From: Flexilinea sp.
Lineage (GTDB): Bacteria > Chloroflexota > Anaerolineae > Anaerolineales > Anaerolineaceae
Assembly (NCBI GenBank): GCA_026645735.1
Contig: JAPKMT010000003.1
Location: forward strand, 1 to 64,000
Direction of reading: 5' to 3'
DNA length: 64,000 bases
In this document: piece by piece, positions 44,747 through 54,559 of the stretch
How positions within the stretch are numbered: position 1 is the stretch's first letter
How the letters are laid out: each line of letters opens with the position of its first letter
Translations under genes and position numbers: made by a program
Notes under the pieces: model-generated
Database searches by the model: none
What the model was told of the DNA's origin: nothing
What the model saw: only the letters and a program-made list of their open reading frames with translations

Positions 44747-45496
44747 ATGGAAAAATTTATAATAACTGATCTGGATCTGTATTATGGAACATTCAAAGCA
44801 CTGATGGAAGTCAACCTTACCATTGAAGAGAATCAGATTACTGCATTTATCGGTCCTTCCGGATGCGGAAAATCGACTCTGTTAAAAAGTCTGAATCGCA
44901 TGAATGATCTGATTGAAGGTTGCCGGATTGAAGGCAATGTTTTACTGGACGGTGAAGATATTTATGGAAATATTGATGTGAATCTTTTGCGTAAACGGGT
45001 TGGAATGGTTTTTCAAAAACCGAATCCTTTCCCCATGAGTATCTACGACAATGTCGCTTATGGTCCTCGAACACATGGAGTACATTCAAAAATCAAATTG
45101 GACGAGATTGTTGAAACGTCCCTTCGTAATGCGGCAATCTGGGATGAACTTAAGGATCGACTTAAAAAAAGTGCTTTGGGAATATCAGGAGGACAACAAC
45201 AGCGTCTCTGCATCGCGAGAGCGCTGGCAGTACAACCTGAAGTGCTGCTCATGGATGAACCAACCTCTGCATTGGACCCGATATCAACCTCAAAGATCGA
45301 GGATCTTATTTCAGAGCTCAAAGAACGATATACTATAATTATCGTTACTCATAATATGCAACAGGCTGTTCGTATATCGGATAAAACCGCTTTTTTCCTC
45401 CTTGGACAGGTCATTGAATACGATACAACGGAGAATATTTTTTCCAATCCAAAACAAAAACAGACAGAAGATTATATAACCGGGAGGTTTGGATAA
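44747..45496 (+). CDS. pstB: Phosphate ABC transporter ATPase PstB
   Basis: 249 residues. Walker [11 protein letters not shown]-loop [20 protein letters not shown] (PstB signature), ABC signature [18 protein letters not shown], Walker [14 protein letters not shown] and the switch His in [10 protein letters not shown]. It is followed directly by phoU (1-nt overlap). Confidence 0.98.
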   Translation: MEKFIITDLDLYYGTFKALMEVNLTIEENQITAFIGPSGCGKSTLLKSLNRMNDLIEGCRIEGNVLLDGEDIYGNIDVNLLRKRVGMVFQKPNPFPMSIYDNVAYGPRTHGVHSKIKLDEIVETSLRNAAIWDELKDRLKKSALGISGGQQQRLCIARALAVQPEVLLMDEPTSALDPISTSKIEDLISELKERYTIIIVTHNMQQAVRISDKTAFFLLGQVIEYDTTENIFSNPKQKQTEDYITGRFG

Positions 45497-46146
45497 TGAG
45501 AAACAAATTTGATGAACAACTCGAATTGCTAAATTCCGAACTTATCATGATGGGCGGATTGTGCGAGGAAGTGATTAATTTAACAACGAAAGCGCTTTTG
45601 AGCGGTAACCCGTTACTCGCAAGAGAGGTCTTCCCTCTGGTGGAAGAAATCGAAAAGAAAGAACGGGAAATTGAGACACTCTGCCTGAAACTCCTTTTAC
45701 AACAGCAGCCAGTCGCAAAAGATTTGCGTTTAATTTCATCAGCGTTGAAGATGATAACCGACATGGCGCGTGTAGGAACGCAGGCTGCCGATATAACAGA
45801 AATCACACTGCTGGAGAATATTACAAAAGAAAACAGCAATATTCATATTCAGGATATGGCACTGGCAACGATTGATATGGTCAACGGGTCCATCAGTGCG
45901 TTTGTGCAACGAGATTTGGAACTGGCACAAGCGGTTATTGACTATGATGATATCGTCGATGAAATGTTCAATGAGATCAAAGATGATTTGATCCAACTTA
46001 TTGGTCAGGATCCATCCATTGGTGAATATGCTGTCGATATGCTGATGGTTTCAAAATATTTTGAAAAAATTGGTGACCATGCAGTTAATATTGCTGAATG
46101 GGTTGTGTTTTCCATCACTGGAATCCACAAGGAAGATCACGAATGA
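45496..46146 (+). CDS. phoU: Phosphate signalling complex regulator PhoU
   Basis: 216 residues, two repeats of a three-helix bundle. The metal-binding ExxxD/DxxxD motifs are visible (EIEKKEREIETLCL and DYDDIVDEMFNEIKDDL), with KDLRLISSALKMITDMARVG and KYFEKIGDHAVNIAEW. PhoU links PstB activity to PhoR kinase signalling. It overlaps phoB by 4 nt. Confidence 0.96.
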   Translation: MRNKFDEQLELLNSELIMMGGLCEEVINLTTKALLSGNPLLAREVFPLVEEIEKKEREIETLCLKLLLQQQPVAKDLRLISSALKMITDMARVGTQAADITEITLLENITKENSNIHIQDMALATIDMVNGSISAFVQRDLELAQAVIDYDDIVDEMFNEIKDDLIQLIGQDPSIGEYAVDMLMVSKYFEKIGDHAVNIAEWVVFSITGIHKEDHE

Positions 46147-46862
46147 GAGTATTTTGTGTTGAGGATGATGAAGCAATTCGTGAGATTATTGTTTACACGC
46201 TTCATTCAACCGGCTTTGACGCAAAAGGATTCACGGATGGAAAAGATTTTTTTTCAGCGTTGGATGGTGTGGAAAATGCAGCGCAGCGAGCGAAATCGGA
46301 AGCTCCAAACAAAGAGCCGCTTCCAGATTTGATTTTACTGGACATTATGCTTCCGGGTGAAGATGGACTTCAGATTCTGAAAAGGCTGCGTAAAAATAAT
46401 AACACACGGAATATACCGGTGATCTTGCTGACTGCAAAAGGAACTGAATTTGACAAAGTAACCGGGCTTGATCTTGGCGCTGATGATTATGTGACAAAAC
46501 CCTTTGGCATGATGGAGCTTATATCCAGAATTCGGGCAGTTCTGCGTCGATCTGAGAAATCATCAGAACAAAGTGAATTAAGAAAAGGGAAAGTTGAACT
46601 TTTTGCTGCGGAACATCGTGTTACTGTTGATGATCAGGAAATAAACCTGACCCCCAAAGAGTTTCAGCTCCTCAATTTGTTGTTGGAGCATCAGGGAATC
46701 GTTTTTACAAGAGAGCAGCTCCTTTCGCAAATTTGGGGATTTGAATATTATGGGGAAACGCGTACAGTAGACGTTCATATTCGTTCTCTTCGATCGAAAC
46801 TTGGTTCGGCTGCAGAGATGATTGAAACGATTCGCGGAATCGGTTATCGAATCACAAAATAG
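46143..46862 (+). CDS. phoB: Response regulator, PhoB/PhoP type
   Basis: 239 residues from the ATG overlapping the phoU stop (ATGA). The receiver domain has acidic pocket VEDDEA, phosphorylation site D67 in LILLDIMLPGEDG and the KPFGMMEL loop; a longer than usual beta2-beta3 loop (ENAAQRAKSEAPNKEP) shifts the Asp from the common position near 52. The C-terminal OmpR/PhoB winged helix (LTPKEFQLLNLLLEHQG, TVDVHIRSLRSKLG) binds DNA. Expected to act at the PHO-box repeats at 41454. Confidence 0.95.
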   Translation: MRVFCVEDDEAIREIIVYTLHSTGFDAKGFTDGKDFFSALDGVENAAQRAKSEAPNKEPLPDLILLDIMLPGEDGLQILKRLRKNNNTRNIPVILLTAKGTEFDKVTGLDLGADDYVTKPFGMMELISRIRAVLRRSEKSSEQSELRKGKVELFAAEHRVTVDDQEINLTPKEFQLLNLLLEHQGIVFTREQLLSQIWGFEYYGETRTVDVHIRSLRSKLGSAAEMIETIRGIGYRITK

Positions 46863-46953
46863 GAAATTGTTATATTGTATTGATCCTAAATTGAATCAAT
46901 CAACTCGTGCGGTATACAGTATATTTTTTCCGGATAGTGATGAAGCACAGTAA

Positions 46954-47024
46954 CAGCAATTTGAATTATAGTTCGGATTATTTCTTCTTTCCTTTGAAAA
47001 ATTGTTCTAAATTTCAAATTTCTG
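46954..47024. repeat. Degenerate MITE-like element between phoB and phoR
   Basis: Ends CAGCAATTTGAATTATAG (46954) and TTCTAAATTTCAAATTTCTG (to 47024) form a weak inverted repeat that matches the family consensus. No core palindrome or clean target duplication is seen. It is the only gap in an otherwise tightly packed operon. Confidence 0.45.
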
Positions 47025-47054
47025 GAGCAGCACCTGGTTAAATAGGAGTGATCC

Positions 47055-48782
47055 GTGAGACGAAAAATCCTGACGAACATCTTTTTTCTGGCAGTAGTAA
47101 CGATCTTGATTACAACTGCATTAATTGGCGCTGTCATGTATCAGCAGCTCTATCATCACATGCGGTTGACTGTCGAAAATGAAGCTTTAATGATTTCAGC
47201 GGTACTCGATGATCATGATAACCAAAGGCTATCAGTCCCAACCCTCCTGACTGACATATCGCGCCGCATCGATGAGAAATCGCTTGATAAAAACTTATCA
47301 CGTATAACATATCTGTCGATAGACGGAACTGTTTTGTATGACAATCATGAAGATCCTGCGAAAATGGAAAATCACTCTGACAGGCCTGAAATCGCAGCAG
47401 CGCTACAGGTTGGAAAAGGTGAAGCTTCAAGATTCTCAGAGACATTAGGCAGACGAACATTCTATTATGCAGTTCGTTCAAAAAATGGATCTGTAATTCG
47501 TGTGGCTGAAACCAGTGTCAGTGTCTGGTATTCTGTCTTAAGCACAATTCCGTTTTTGCTCTTAATTGGCATGATTGTTCTGATTCTTGCCATCATTCTT
47601 GCAAACCGTCAGACTGCCCGGATAATCGCTCCAATCAATAATATAAATCTCGATGATCCAGAATCCAATGAGATTTATGACGAGATTTTACCTTTACTAA
47701 AACGAATTTCAAAACAACGCAGCGAGATTGATGCGCAAATCACTGAGATTCAAAAAAAGCAAAAAGAATTTGATTTTATCGTTGCTAATTTACGAGAAGG
47801 GTTCGTATTGGTGAATTCTCATGCTTCCATTGTTTCAATCAATCAGAGTGCCTTCAAAATTTTAGGCGTGGATCGTAACGATTACATAGGAAAATTGATT
47901 TATACGCTTAATCGCAGTGCTGCCATGCAGTGCGTTGTCAGCCATGCGTTAACTGGTTCCTCTGCTGAGGATGTTCTTGAAATTGAGAATCGATATTATC
48001 AATTATTAGCAAATCCGGTTCATGAAGATGGAAAAATCATCGGAATTGTCCTTCTGATTTTGGATATTACCGAAAAACATGAAGCAGAAATCCGACGAAA
48101 GGAATTTTCTGCCAATGTCTCTCATGAACTTAAGACACCTCTGACAGCAATTTCCGGATATGCGGAAATCTTAAAAAACAACCTCGCAAAACCGGAAGAT
48201 ATTCCGTATTTTTGTGAAAAAATCTTCAACGAATCTGCAAGAATGACCGCGTTACTCAACGATATCATGATACTTTCGAAACTTGATGAAAACCAGATTG
48301 AAACTGTAATGGAACAAGTCGATTTACTTCAAATTGCGAATGATGTCAAAGAACGATTGTCGGTATTAGGCAAAGAAAAACACGTTCAGATATCGATTGA
48401 GCAACAGGGCTTTCCGACAACTGTCACAGGCGTTCACCGAATTCTGGATGAAATGATTTTTAACCTGTGTGAGAATGCAGTTAAATATAATAAAGAAAAT
48501 GGCAGCGTAATTATCCGGATAACTGGCACTCATCAGGGATCTGAAGAGAAATGTGTAAAATTATGTGTTATTGATACAGGTATTGGTATCCCCAAGGAGG
48601 ATCTGGATCGTGTATTTGAACGTTTCTATCGTGTGGATAAATCAAGATCACGGGATACCGGAGGAACTGGACTTGGACTCTCGATCGTGAAGCATGGCGC
48701 CTTGCTCCATCATGCAAAAGTCGAATTATCGAGTATCCCTGGAACTGGAACAACTGTTTGTCTAAGTTTCCCTACGACTTAA
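47055..48782 (+). CDS. phoR: Sensor histidine kinase, PhoR type
   Basis: 575 residues from a GTG with AGGAGTG upstream. TM1 (about 8-30), an extracytoplasmic domain of about 125 residues, TM2 (about 158-182), a HAMP-like linker with coiled coil (RISKQRSEIDAQITEIQKKQ), a PAS domain (FIVANLREGFVLVNSHASIV), HisKA with H357 in ANVSHELKTPLTAISGYAEIL, and HATPase with N-box NLCENAVKYN and G-boxes DTGIGIP and GTGLGLSIV. The partner of the adjacent phoB. Confidence 0.93.
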   Translation: MRRKILTNIFFLAVVTILITTALIGAVMYQQLYHHMRLTVENEALMISAVLDDHDNQRLSVPTLLTDISRRIDEKSLDKNLSRITYLSIDGTVLYDNHEDPAKMENHSDRPEIAAALQVGKGEASRFSETLGRRTFYYAVRSKNGSVIRVAETSVSVWYSVLSTIPFLLLIGMIVLILAIILANRQTARIIAPINNINLDDPESNEIYDEILPLLKRISKQRSEIDAQITEIQKKQKEFDFIVANLREGFVLVNSHASIVSINQSAFKILGVDRNDYIGKLIYTLNRSAAMQCVVSHALTGSSAEDVLEIENRYYQLLANPVHEDGKIIGIVLLILDITEKHEAEIRRKEFSANVSHELKTPLTAISGYAEILKNNLAKPEDIPYFCEKIFNESARMTALLNDIMILSKLDENQIETVMEQVDLLQIANDVKERLSVLGKEKHVQISIEQQGFPTTVTGVHRILDEMIFNLCENAVKYNKENGSVIIRITGTHQGSEEKCVKLCVIDTGIGIPKEDLDRVFERFYRVDKSRSRDTGGTGLGLSIVKHGALLHHAKVELSSIPGTGTTVCLSFPTT

Positions 48783-48819
48783 TCTATAAATCAAAATCCG
48801 GCAATAACGCAACTTGTCC

Positions 48820-48941
48820 CGGTAATTGAAATTCGGAAAGAGTTCATTGTTGTACTTATGGTTTTGCGCTTAGCGCAAAACCATAAGTACAACAAATTTT
48901 TTTGATTGATTCGAAAAGTCAATCCATATTTTAAATTGTTG
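48820..48941. repeat. MITE-like element, long form with perfect 23-bp core palindrome
   Basis: Body from CGGTAATTGAAATTCGG (48820) to TCCATATTTTAAATTGTTG (48941). The core arms 48847-48869 and 48873-48895 are perfect complements around TTA with the GCGC tip, but the arm sequence (GTACTTATGGTTTT) differs from the GTTGTGTTG type. The flanks AACTTGTCC and ACCTTGTTT agree at 6 of 9 positions, so any duplication has decayed. It lies between the tandem genes phoR and DUF368. Confidence 0.78.
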
Positions 48942-49078
48942 ACCTTGTTTATTATTGCGATTTTAGCAGCGCTTACGATATTTATATCGCTGATTGGTGC
49001 ACGAACTTCGAAGTATTTCTCACTTGTGAGATAGAATAAGGAACAGTATTCTTAAATTGAATTTTGGAGAAAAACCTG

Positions 49079-49990
49079 ATGAATCAAATGGAAAACCTCA
49101 AAAACACAGAAATTAACAGTAATGTAGATTCGACAGAAAATTTAAAAACCAAAAAAACAGGAAACATCGTTATCGAATGGGTCATTCGACTGATCAAGGG
49201 TGTCCTGGTCGGTATCGGTGCAATCGTCCCAGGTTTGTCCGGGGGTGTATTAATGGTGGTTTTCGGAATTTACGAACCGTTAATCCGCTTTTTAGCAAAT
49301 TTACGACATAAATTTATTGAAAATATTCGGTATTTCCTGCCGGTAGGCATTGGTGGAATTCTGGGAATTGTTGGTTTTTCCGCTGTGGTTGATTATGCTT
49401 TCACGCATTTTGCAGCTCAATTTACCTGGTTGTTTATTGGTTTTATTTCCGGGACATTCCCTTCGCTGATCAAAACATCTGGTAAAGAAGGACGAAAAAC
49501 TTGGCATTGGATCCTTCTATTAGGTGTTGCATTGGGAACTTTCTTCCTGATGAATTGGATGGAGACAATTCGGAATGTCACGCTGACACCGAATTTCTTT
49601 ATTTGGGTGATGAGCGGCGCATTAACCGGGTTGGGTTTGGTGGTACCCGGAATGTCCCCTTCGAACTTTTTAATTTATCTGGGATTGTATCAACCGATGG
49701 CAAGCGGAATTCGTCAGTTTAATTTTGGCGTAATTATTCCTTTAATTCTGGGTGTTGTTATCGTGGTTCTGATTTTTGCCAAACTAATTAACTGGTTATT
49801 TAAAAAATATTATACAAACATGTATCATTTCATTCTTGGCGTTGTTGTTGGATCAACAGCAGCGATTATTCCTGGCGGTGTCAGTGGATGGTCTATTGCT
49901 GTATGTATTGTTTTATTTATCGCAGGTGCGGCAGGTTCTTATATTTTGTCGATCGTTGATGAAAAACACCCGCATGAGTCATTGTTTTAA
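49079..49990 (+). CDS. DUF368 polyprenyl-phosphate translocase (PopT-like)
   Basis: 303 residues from the ATG at 49079 with GGAGA upstream (a TTG five codons earlier would include that site). After a charged 35-residue N-terminus come about eight hydrophobic helices in two inverted halves, each with the DUF368 signature: GIGAIVPGLSGGVLMVVFGIY and TGLGLVVPGMSPSNFLIYLG. DUF368 proteins recycle undecaprenyl phosphate across the membrane for envelope synthesis. Single gene with a terminator. Confidence 0.9.
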   Translation: MNQMENLKNTEINSNVDSTENLKTKKTGNIVIEWVIRLIKGVLVGIGAIVPGLSGGVLMVVFGIYEPLIRFLANLRHKFIENIRYFLPVGIGGILGIVGFSAVVDYAFTHFAAQFTWLFIGFISGTFPSLIKTSGKEGRKTWHWILLLGVALGTFFLMNWMETIRNVTLTPNFFIWVMSGALTGLGLVVPGMSPSNFLIYLGLYQPMASGIRQFNFGVIIPLILGVVIVVLIFAKLINWLFKKYYTNMYHFILGVVVGSTAAIIPGGVSGWSIAVCIVLFIAGAAGSYILSIVDEKHPHESLF

Positions 49991-50021
49991 GAGTTTTATA
50001 TAGATATCCAAAAATAATATA

Positions 50022-50066
50022 GTCGGTATTGTGGCTTTTTTTCACAATACCGGCTTTTATTTTTAT
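50022..50066 (+). terminator. Terminator after the DUF368 gene
   Basis: GTCGGTATTGTG (50022-50033) pairs with CACAATACCGGC (50043-50054), followed by a T-rich run, 31 bp past the stop. Confidence 0.8.
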
Positions 50067-50105
50067 TGATAAAATTATAAGAAAGCGAATTGATTTCTCC
50101 GTGGT

Positions 50106-50228
50106 CAGTAATTTGAAATTTGTAATGAATCCGTTTGGTCCTTATGGTTTTAGGCTCCGCGTAAAAACCATAAGAGCTACATATTTCCTCTTTTTATTCG
50201 AAAGGTTTTTCCATATTTTGAATTACTG
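50106..50228. repeat. MITE-like element, long form, degraded core
   Basis: Ends CAGTAATTTGAAATTTG (50106) and CCATATTTTGAATTACTG (to 50228) are well matched inverted repeats. The core CTTATGGTTTT (50141-50151) with AAAACCATAAG (50164-50174) is the same arm type as the copy at 48820. The flanks do not repeat. The remaining 140 bp up to the kinase gene hold its promoter and nothing else that I see. Confidence 0.72.
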
Positions 50229-50370
50229 ATCAAATGGATTATGGATTGAGTATAATCAAAAGAGTAAAACGTAATGAAAATCGAATATTCCTTTTCAAAT
50301 TTTTAATCACTAAACGATAAATTGATCAAATATAAATTATATGATTTATTGATTTCATCACGGATTCTAC

Positions 50371-53300
50371 ATGAAAAATACTATGAAATTCTTTATGTTT
50401 TTCGAAACAAGAAGTCCCAGAATACTAAATCTGATTTTGTCTCTGTTTTTTCTTATTTTCTGGTTGATGTTCATTGTTCCATCGGTCCAATCAGAAAGTA
50501 AGACAATTCGTGTAGGATTATATGAAAACGAGCCAAAAATCTTTTTGAATAAAGAGGGAAATCCGGATGGTTTTTTTGTCGACTTACTGTCCGAAATCGC
50601 ATATAAAGAAAAATGGTCCATCAATTATTTCCCGTGCGAATGGGATGAATGCCTGGAAGCATTAGATAACGGCTCCATTGATTTGATGCCTGATGTCGCC
50701 TTTTCCCCGCAGCGAGATGAAATATTTGATTTTAATCAAATTCCCGTATTTAAAAGCTGGTCTCGGATATATTCAAATAAAGATTTCCCGATTGAATGGA
50801 TCAACCAATTAGAAGGAAAAAAAATCTCAATTCTAAGAGACTCAATTCAACTTCCTCTTTTTCAGGAAATGATCGCTAAAGATAAGCTTTCGGTCGAAAT
50901 CGTACTGGTTAATTCGCAATCAGAGGCTTTCGAGTTAGCGTCTAATGGAACTGTAGCTGCTGCACTTACAAATCAATTTTTTGGCGACTATCACACCCAA
51001 AAGTATGAGTTAAAAAAGACAAATATCCTTCTATTTCCATCCTCCTTGTTCTTCGCAGTGGATAATGGAAAAAATCACGATTTACTGGATCAAATTGATA
51101 TTCAGTTGGCGTCATGGCAAAATGATACACGATCAGTCTATTATAAAATTGCAGATCGCTGGTTAAATCCGTCAACAACTGGAAAATGGCCCAGAATTGT
51201 TTTAATATTCCTTTTTTCCGCAATACTATTGCTTGGTGTTGCAATGGGGTGGATTGCGCTGCTGCGAAAAGAAGTCAACGAGCGAACACGCCATTTAATG
51301 GAGGCAAATGCAAAAAATCTGGAAAATGAGGAAAGATACCGCTCGATTCTTGGGGTAACAACCGATTATATTTTTTCATCTGTTGTAGATGAAAACGGAT
51401 CCGTCAGAACGAGTTGGGTTGGCGGCGCTTTTGAAAAAATTACCGGATACACGTTTCAGGAATACCTGGATCATGGCGGATGGCGAGCGCATGTCTATCC
51501 GGAAGATCTTAAGATTGATGATCGGGATATGGAGAAGCTGCGCAGAAATGAATCGATCATCAGCGATATCCGAACAGTAACGAAAGATGGAAGAATTGTC
51601 TGGGTTCGATCCTATTCGCGGCCCGTATGGGATGCGGAGAATCATCGGCTGATCGGTATCAATGGAGCTGTCCAGGATATTACAGAAAAAAAGATTATTG
51701 AAGAAAACCTCATTGCCAGTGAACATCGAAATAAGGTCATTGTTGACGCAATTCCCGATTTATTGTTCCGAATTCGTAAAGATGGTACATTCCTTGATTA
51801 TCACTCTGCTGGCGATTTCTTGTTTCTTGACCTGCCTGATCAATTCATCGGAAAGAATATTCGAGATTTAATCTCAGAGGAAATCAGCTCTGTCTGTATG
51901 GGAGCGGTTGAAAAGGCATTTGAAGAAAAACGAACTCAATTTTTTGAATATCAATTGCAGCGGGAAGGTCAAGTATTCACTTATGAATCACGTGTCGTAG
52001 CAAATTCGGTCGCTGGTGAAGCGGTTTTAATCATCCGTGATGTAACTGACCAGCGGAATAATGAAAAAAAGTTGCGTGAGAGTGAAGAAAAATATCGCAA
52101 TCTTTCCAGAGAGTTGGAAAGGCGTGTCGATGAACGAACTGCCGAGGTTCAGGATTTATATGATCATGCGCCGATTGGATACCATTCATTGGATCGAAAT
52201 GGAGTATTTCAAATGATCAATGAAACTGAATTGAAGTGGTTGGGATACTCCGAAAAAGAAATTGTTGGAGAAAAAACTGAATTGGAAATAGCGACCCCGG
52301 AAAGCCAGGAGAAAATTAAAACCACCTTTTCGCAGTTTATAGAAAACGGGAGTATTTCTAATCTGGAGCTTGAATATGTGCGGAAAGATGGCAGCGTATT
52401 TCCTGTCATTATCAGCGCAGTCGGTATTTATGATTCCGATGGCAACTTTATCAGAAGCCGAACGGCTGTTTTTGATAATTCTGAGCGGAAAGAAATTGAA
52501 GAAGAAATCCGAAGAGTCAACAATTTTTCAGATATAGCCTTTGAGCTGTCAAAATCGGGCTATTGGTATATCCCGTTGGATAACAAGGGTAATTTTTATG
52601 CCTCTGATCGTGTCGTAGAAATCTGCGGTGAAGAAGTTCGAAATGACCATTGTTATAGTCTTGAAAAAGATTGTCTGATAAATGCCCGACTTGGAGATTT
52701 TGACTTGGCAACGGAAGCATTTCGAGCAATCTACGATACGATATCAGGGAAAATAGATCGTTTTGATGTTGAATTTATTTACAAAAGACCTATTGACGGA
52801 CGAAATATCTGGATTCATGAGACTGGAAATGTCTTGCGGGATAAAAATGGAAAGCGGATGCTTATTTCCGGAGTATTGCAGGATATTACAAGCCAGAAGC
52901 AAATGGAAAGTGAATTGAAAGCTGCAAAAGAAGCTGCGGAAGATGCCAATAAAGCAAAAAGTATATTCTTAGCGAATATGAGCCACGAAATCCGTACTCC
53001 AATGAATGCTATATTGGGCTTTTCACAAATAATCCGCAAAAGCAACCAGTTGGATGAAAAAAATCGCGAATTTTTAGACATCATCAACCGGTCTGGGGAG
53101 CACCTATTAACGCTCATCAATGAGATTCTGGAAATGTCAAAAATTGAAGCCGGTCATTCCACATATAATCCTGCTGAGTTCTCTCTTCCGTCTCTGATAA
53201 AAGATATTCAAAATATGTTCATCCCAAAAATTAAAGGGAAGGATCTGATATTAACCGTTCAACTTGATTCAAAATTGCCTCAATTCATTATTTCCGATGA

Positions 53301-54357
53301 GAATAAATTAAAAGCAATATTAATCAATCTGATCGGAAATGCAGTGAAATTTACTGAAGAGGGTGAAATTTCTATTATTTGCCATGCTGAGAAAAATAAT
53401 TCGAGTTCTGACCCGAGGAGTTTGAATTTGTTTATCGATGTCAAAGATACCGGCATCGGAATTCAAGCGGATGATATTCCAAAGTTGTTCCAGAAATTTG
53501 AACAAACTCAAAGGGGATCTCAAGTAATTGGCGGAACAGGTCTTGGACTGGCAATCAGCAAAGGACACGCAAAATTAATGGGAGGCGATATTACTGTGAT
53601 CAGTACGCCTGGCAAAGGAAGCTGTTTTCATGTGGTCATCGAAGTTCAGGAATGTGAAGAAATCAGTAAACCGGTCGATCGTATTGAAAAGCAGGTTATC
53701 GGTCTGAAACCGGGTTTAAACGATATTCGCATATTAATCGTGGATGACAATGAAGAAAACCGACTCGTCATTAAAGATTTGCTGGATCCGATTGGTTTCA
53801 CAACGATGGTTGCTGAAGATGGCGGAAAAGCTATCGAAGCTGTGCAAAAAGTGAAGCCAGATCTGATTTTTATGGATATTCGAATGCCCAATATCGACGG
53901 GTTTGAAGCAGCCAGAAGAATTCTTGCGATGGAATTAACCAAATCGACACCAATTATTGCATTGACTGCAACCGTCCTGAATCTGGATACACAGAAAATT
54001 ATGGATAGCGGAATGCGTGGATATATCAGCAAACCCTTTAAGGATTATGAACTGTTTTCCGTAATTGAGGAACAACTTGGAAAAATCTTTATTTATCAAG
54101 AAGAGCAAGTTGAGACAGAAAATCAGAAGAATTTGAAAGAGTCCTTATTAACCCGTTCTGATATGGCATTAATCCCTGCGACAATGCACAGTCAGTTAAA
54201 AAACGTTACCTTGAATGCTCAATTCGATAAATTAATGGAGTTAATTGAAGAAATTTCGGACATTTCGCCGAATCTCTCTTATCAGTTGCGAAAAATGGCT
54301 GACCGATATCAATATGATGATTTATTAAGATTATTTGAAAACAATGGTAAAAAATAA
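50371..54357 (+). CDS. Hybrid sensor histidine kinase with periplasmic solute-binding domain
   Basis: 1328 residues. TM1 about 20-38, extracytoplasmic SBP_bac_3 domain about 43-265 (RVGLYENEPKIFLNKEGNPD, DGFFVDLLSEIAYKE), TM2 about 274-298, four PAS domains about 320-860 (the first three flagged by WVGGAFEKITGYTFQEYL, FRIRKDGTFLDYHSAGDF, YDHAPIGYHSLDRNGVF), HisKA with H872 in ANMSHEIRTPMNAILGFSQII, HATPase (LIGNAVKFTEEG, DTGIGIQ, GGTGLGLAIS), a receiver with D1169 in LIFMDIRMPNIDGFEAA, and a 90-residue tail. No partner regulator is adjacent. The receptor domain suggests sensing of an amino-acid-like solute. The ribosome site is weak. Confidence 0.92.
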   Translation: MKNTMKFFMFFETRSPRILNLILSLFFLIFWLMFIVPSVQSESKTIRVGLYENEPKIFLNKEGNPDGFFVDLLSEIAYKEKWSINYFPCEWDECLEALDNGSIDLMPDVAFSPQRDEIFDFNQIPVFKSWSRIYSNKDFPIEWINQLEGKKISILRDSIQLPLFQEMIAKDKLSVEIVLVNSQSEAFELASNGTVAAALTNQFFGDYHTQKYELKKTNILLFPSSLFFAVDNGKNHDLLDQIDIQLASWQNDTRSVYYKIADRWLNPSTTGKWPRIVLIFLFSAILLLGVAMGWIALLRKEVNERTRHLMEANAKNLENEERYRSILGVTTDYIFSSVVDENGSVRTSWVGGAFEKITGYTFQEYLDHGGWRAHVYPEDLKIDDRDMEKLRRNESIISDIRTVTKDGRIVWVRSYSRPVWDAENHRLIGINGAVQDITEKKIIEENLIASEHRNKVIVDAIPDLLFRIRKDGTFLDYHSAGDFLFLDLPDQFIGKNIRDLISEEISSVCMGAVEKAFEEKRTQFFEYQLQREGQVFTYESRVVANSVAGEAVLIIRDVTDQRNNEKKLRESEEKYRNLSRELERRVDERTAEVQDLYDHAPIGYHSLDRNGVFQMINETELKWLGYSEKEIVGEKTELEIATPESQEKIKTTFSQFIENGSISNLELEYVRKDGSVFPVIISAVGIYDSDGNFIRSRTAVFDNSERKEIEEEIRRVNNFSDIAFELSKSGYWYIPLDNKGNFYASDRVVEICGEEVRNDHCYSLEKDCLINARLGDFDLATEAFRAIYDTISGKIDRFDVEFIYKRPIDGRNIWIHETGNVLRDKNGKRMLISGVLQDITSQKQMESELKAAKEAAEDANKAKSIFLANMSHEIRTPMNAILGFSQIIRKSNQLDEKNREFLDIINRSGEHLLTLINEILEMSKIEAGHSTYNPAEFSLPSLIKDIQNMFIPKIKGKDLILTVQLDSKLPQFIISDENKLKAILINLIGNAVKFTEEGEISIICHAEKNNSSSDPRSLNLFIDVKDTGIGIQADDIPKLFQKFEQTQRGSQVIGGTGLGLAISKGHAKLMGGDITVISTPGKGSCFHVVIEVQECEEISKPVDRIEKQVIGLKPGLNDIRILIVDDNEENRLVIKDLLDPIGFTTMVAEDGGKAIEAVQKVKPDLIFMDIRMPNIDGFEAARRILAMELTKSTPIIALTATVLNLDTQKIMDSGMRGYISKPFKDYELFSVIEEQLGKIFIYQEEQVETENQKNLKESLLTRSDMALIPATMHSQLKNVTLNAQFDKLMELIEEISDISPNLSYQLRKMADRYQYDDLLRLFENNGKK

Positions 54358-54409
54358 GCTGAGATTCAATATCCTGGCAAATTTATTTTCACAAATTATT
54401 ACAGAAAAT

Positions 54410-54539
54410 CGGTAATCCGATATTTGATGAGGATGGTTTATAGGTGTGTTGTTTTTGCGTTTCACGCTCATCCAACGCACCTATAAGCTATTTCAATTAA
54501 TTCGTAAGACTCTTATATTTCGAAATTCGGGGATTACTG
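54410..54539. repeat. MITE-like element, long form, divergent core
   Basis: Ends CGGTAATCCGATATTTG (54410) and CGAAATTCGGGGATTACTG (to 54539) are inverted repeats. The core TTATAGGTGTGTTG (54438-54451) pairs with CAACGCACCTATAA (54473-54486) with one G-T wobble. The loop has TTTTTGCGT...ACGC, a relic of the GCGC tip. It lies between convergent genes. Confidence 0.68.
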
Positions 54540-54559
54540 CCTTTTTGTGAATTTAACTT

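Noticed and set aside
50106-50228. Target duplication around this element copy
   Set aside because: The 9-bp flanks CTCCGTGGT and ATCAAATGG do not match, so this copy gives no support for transposition by itself; the same holds for the copy at 54410.
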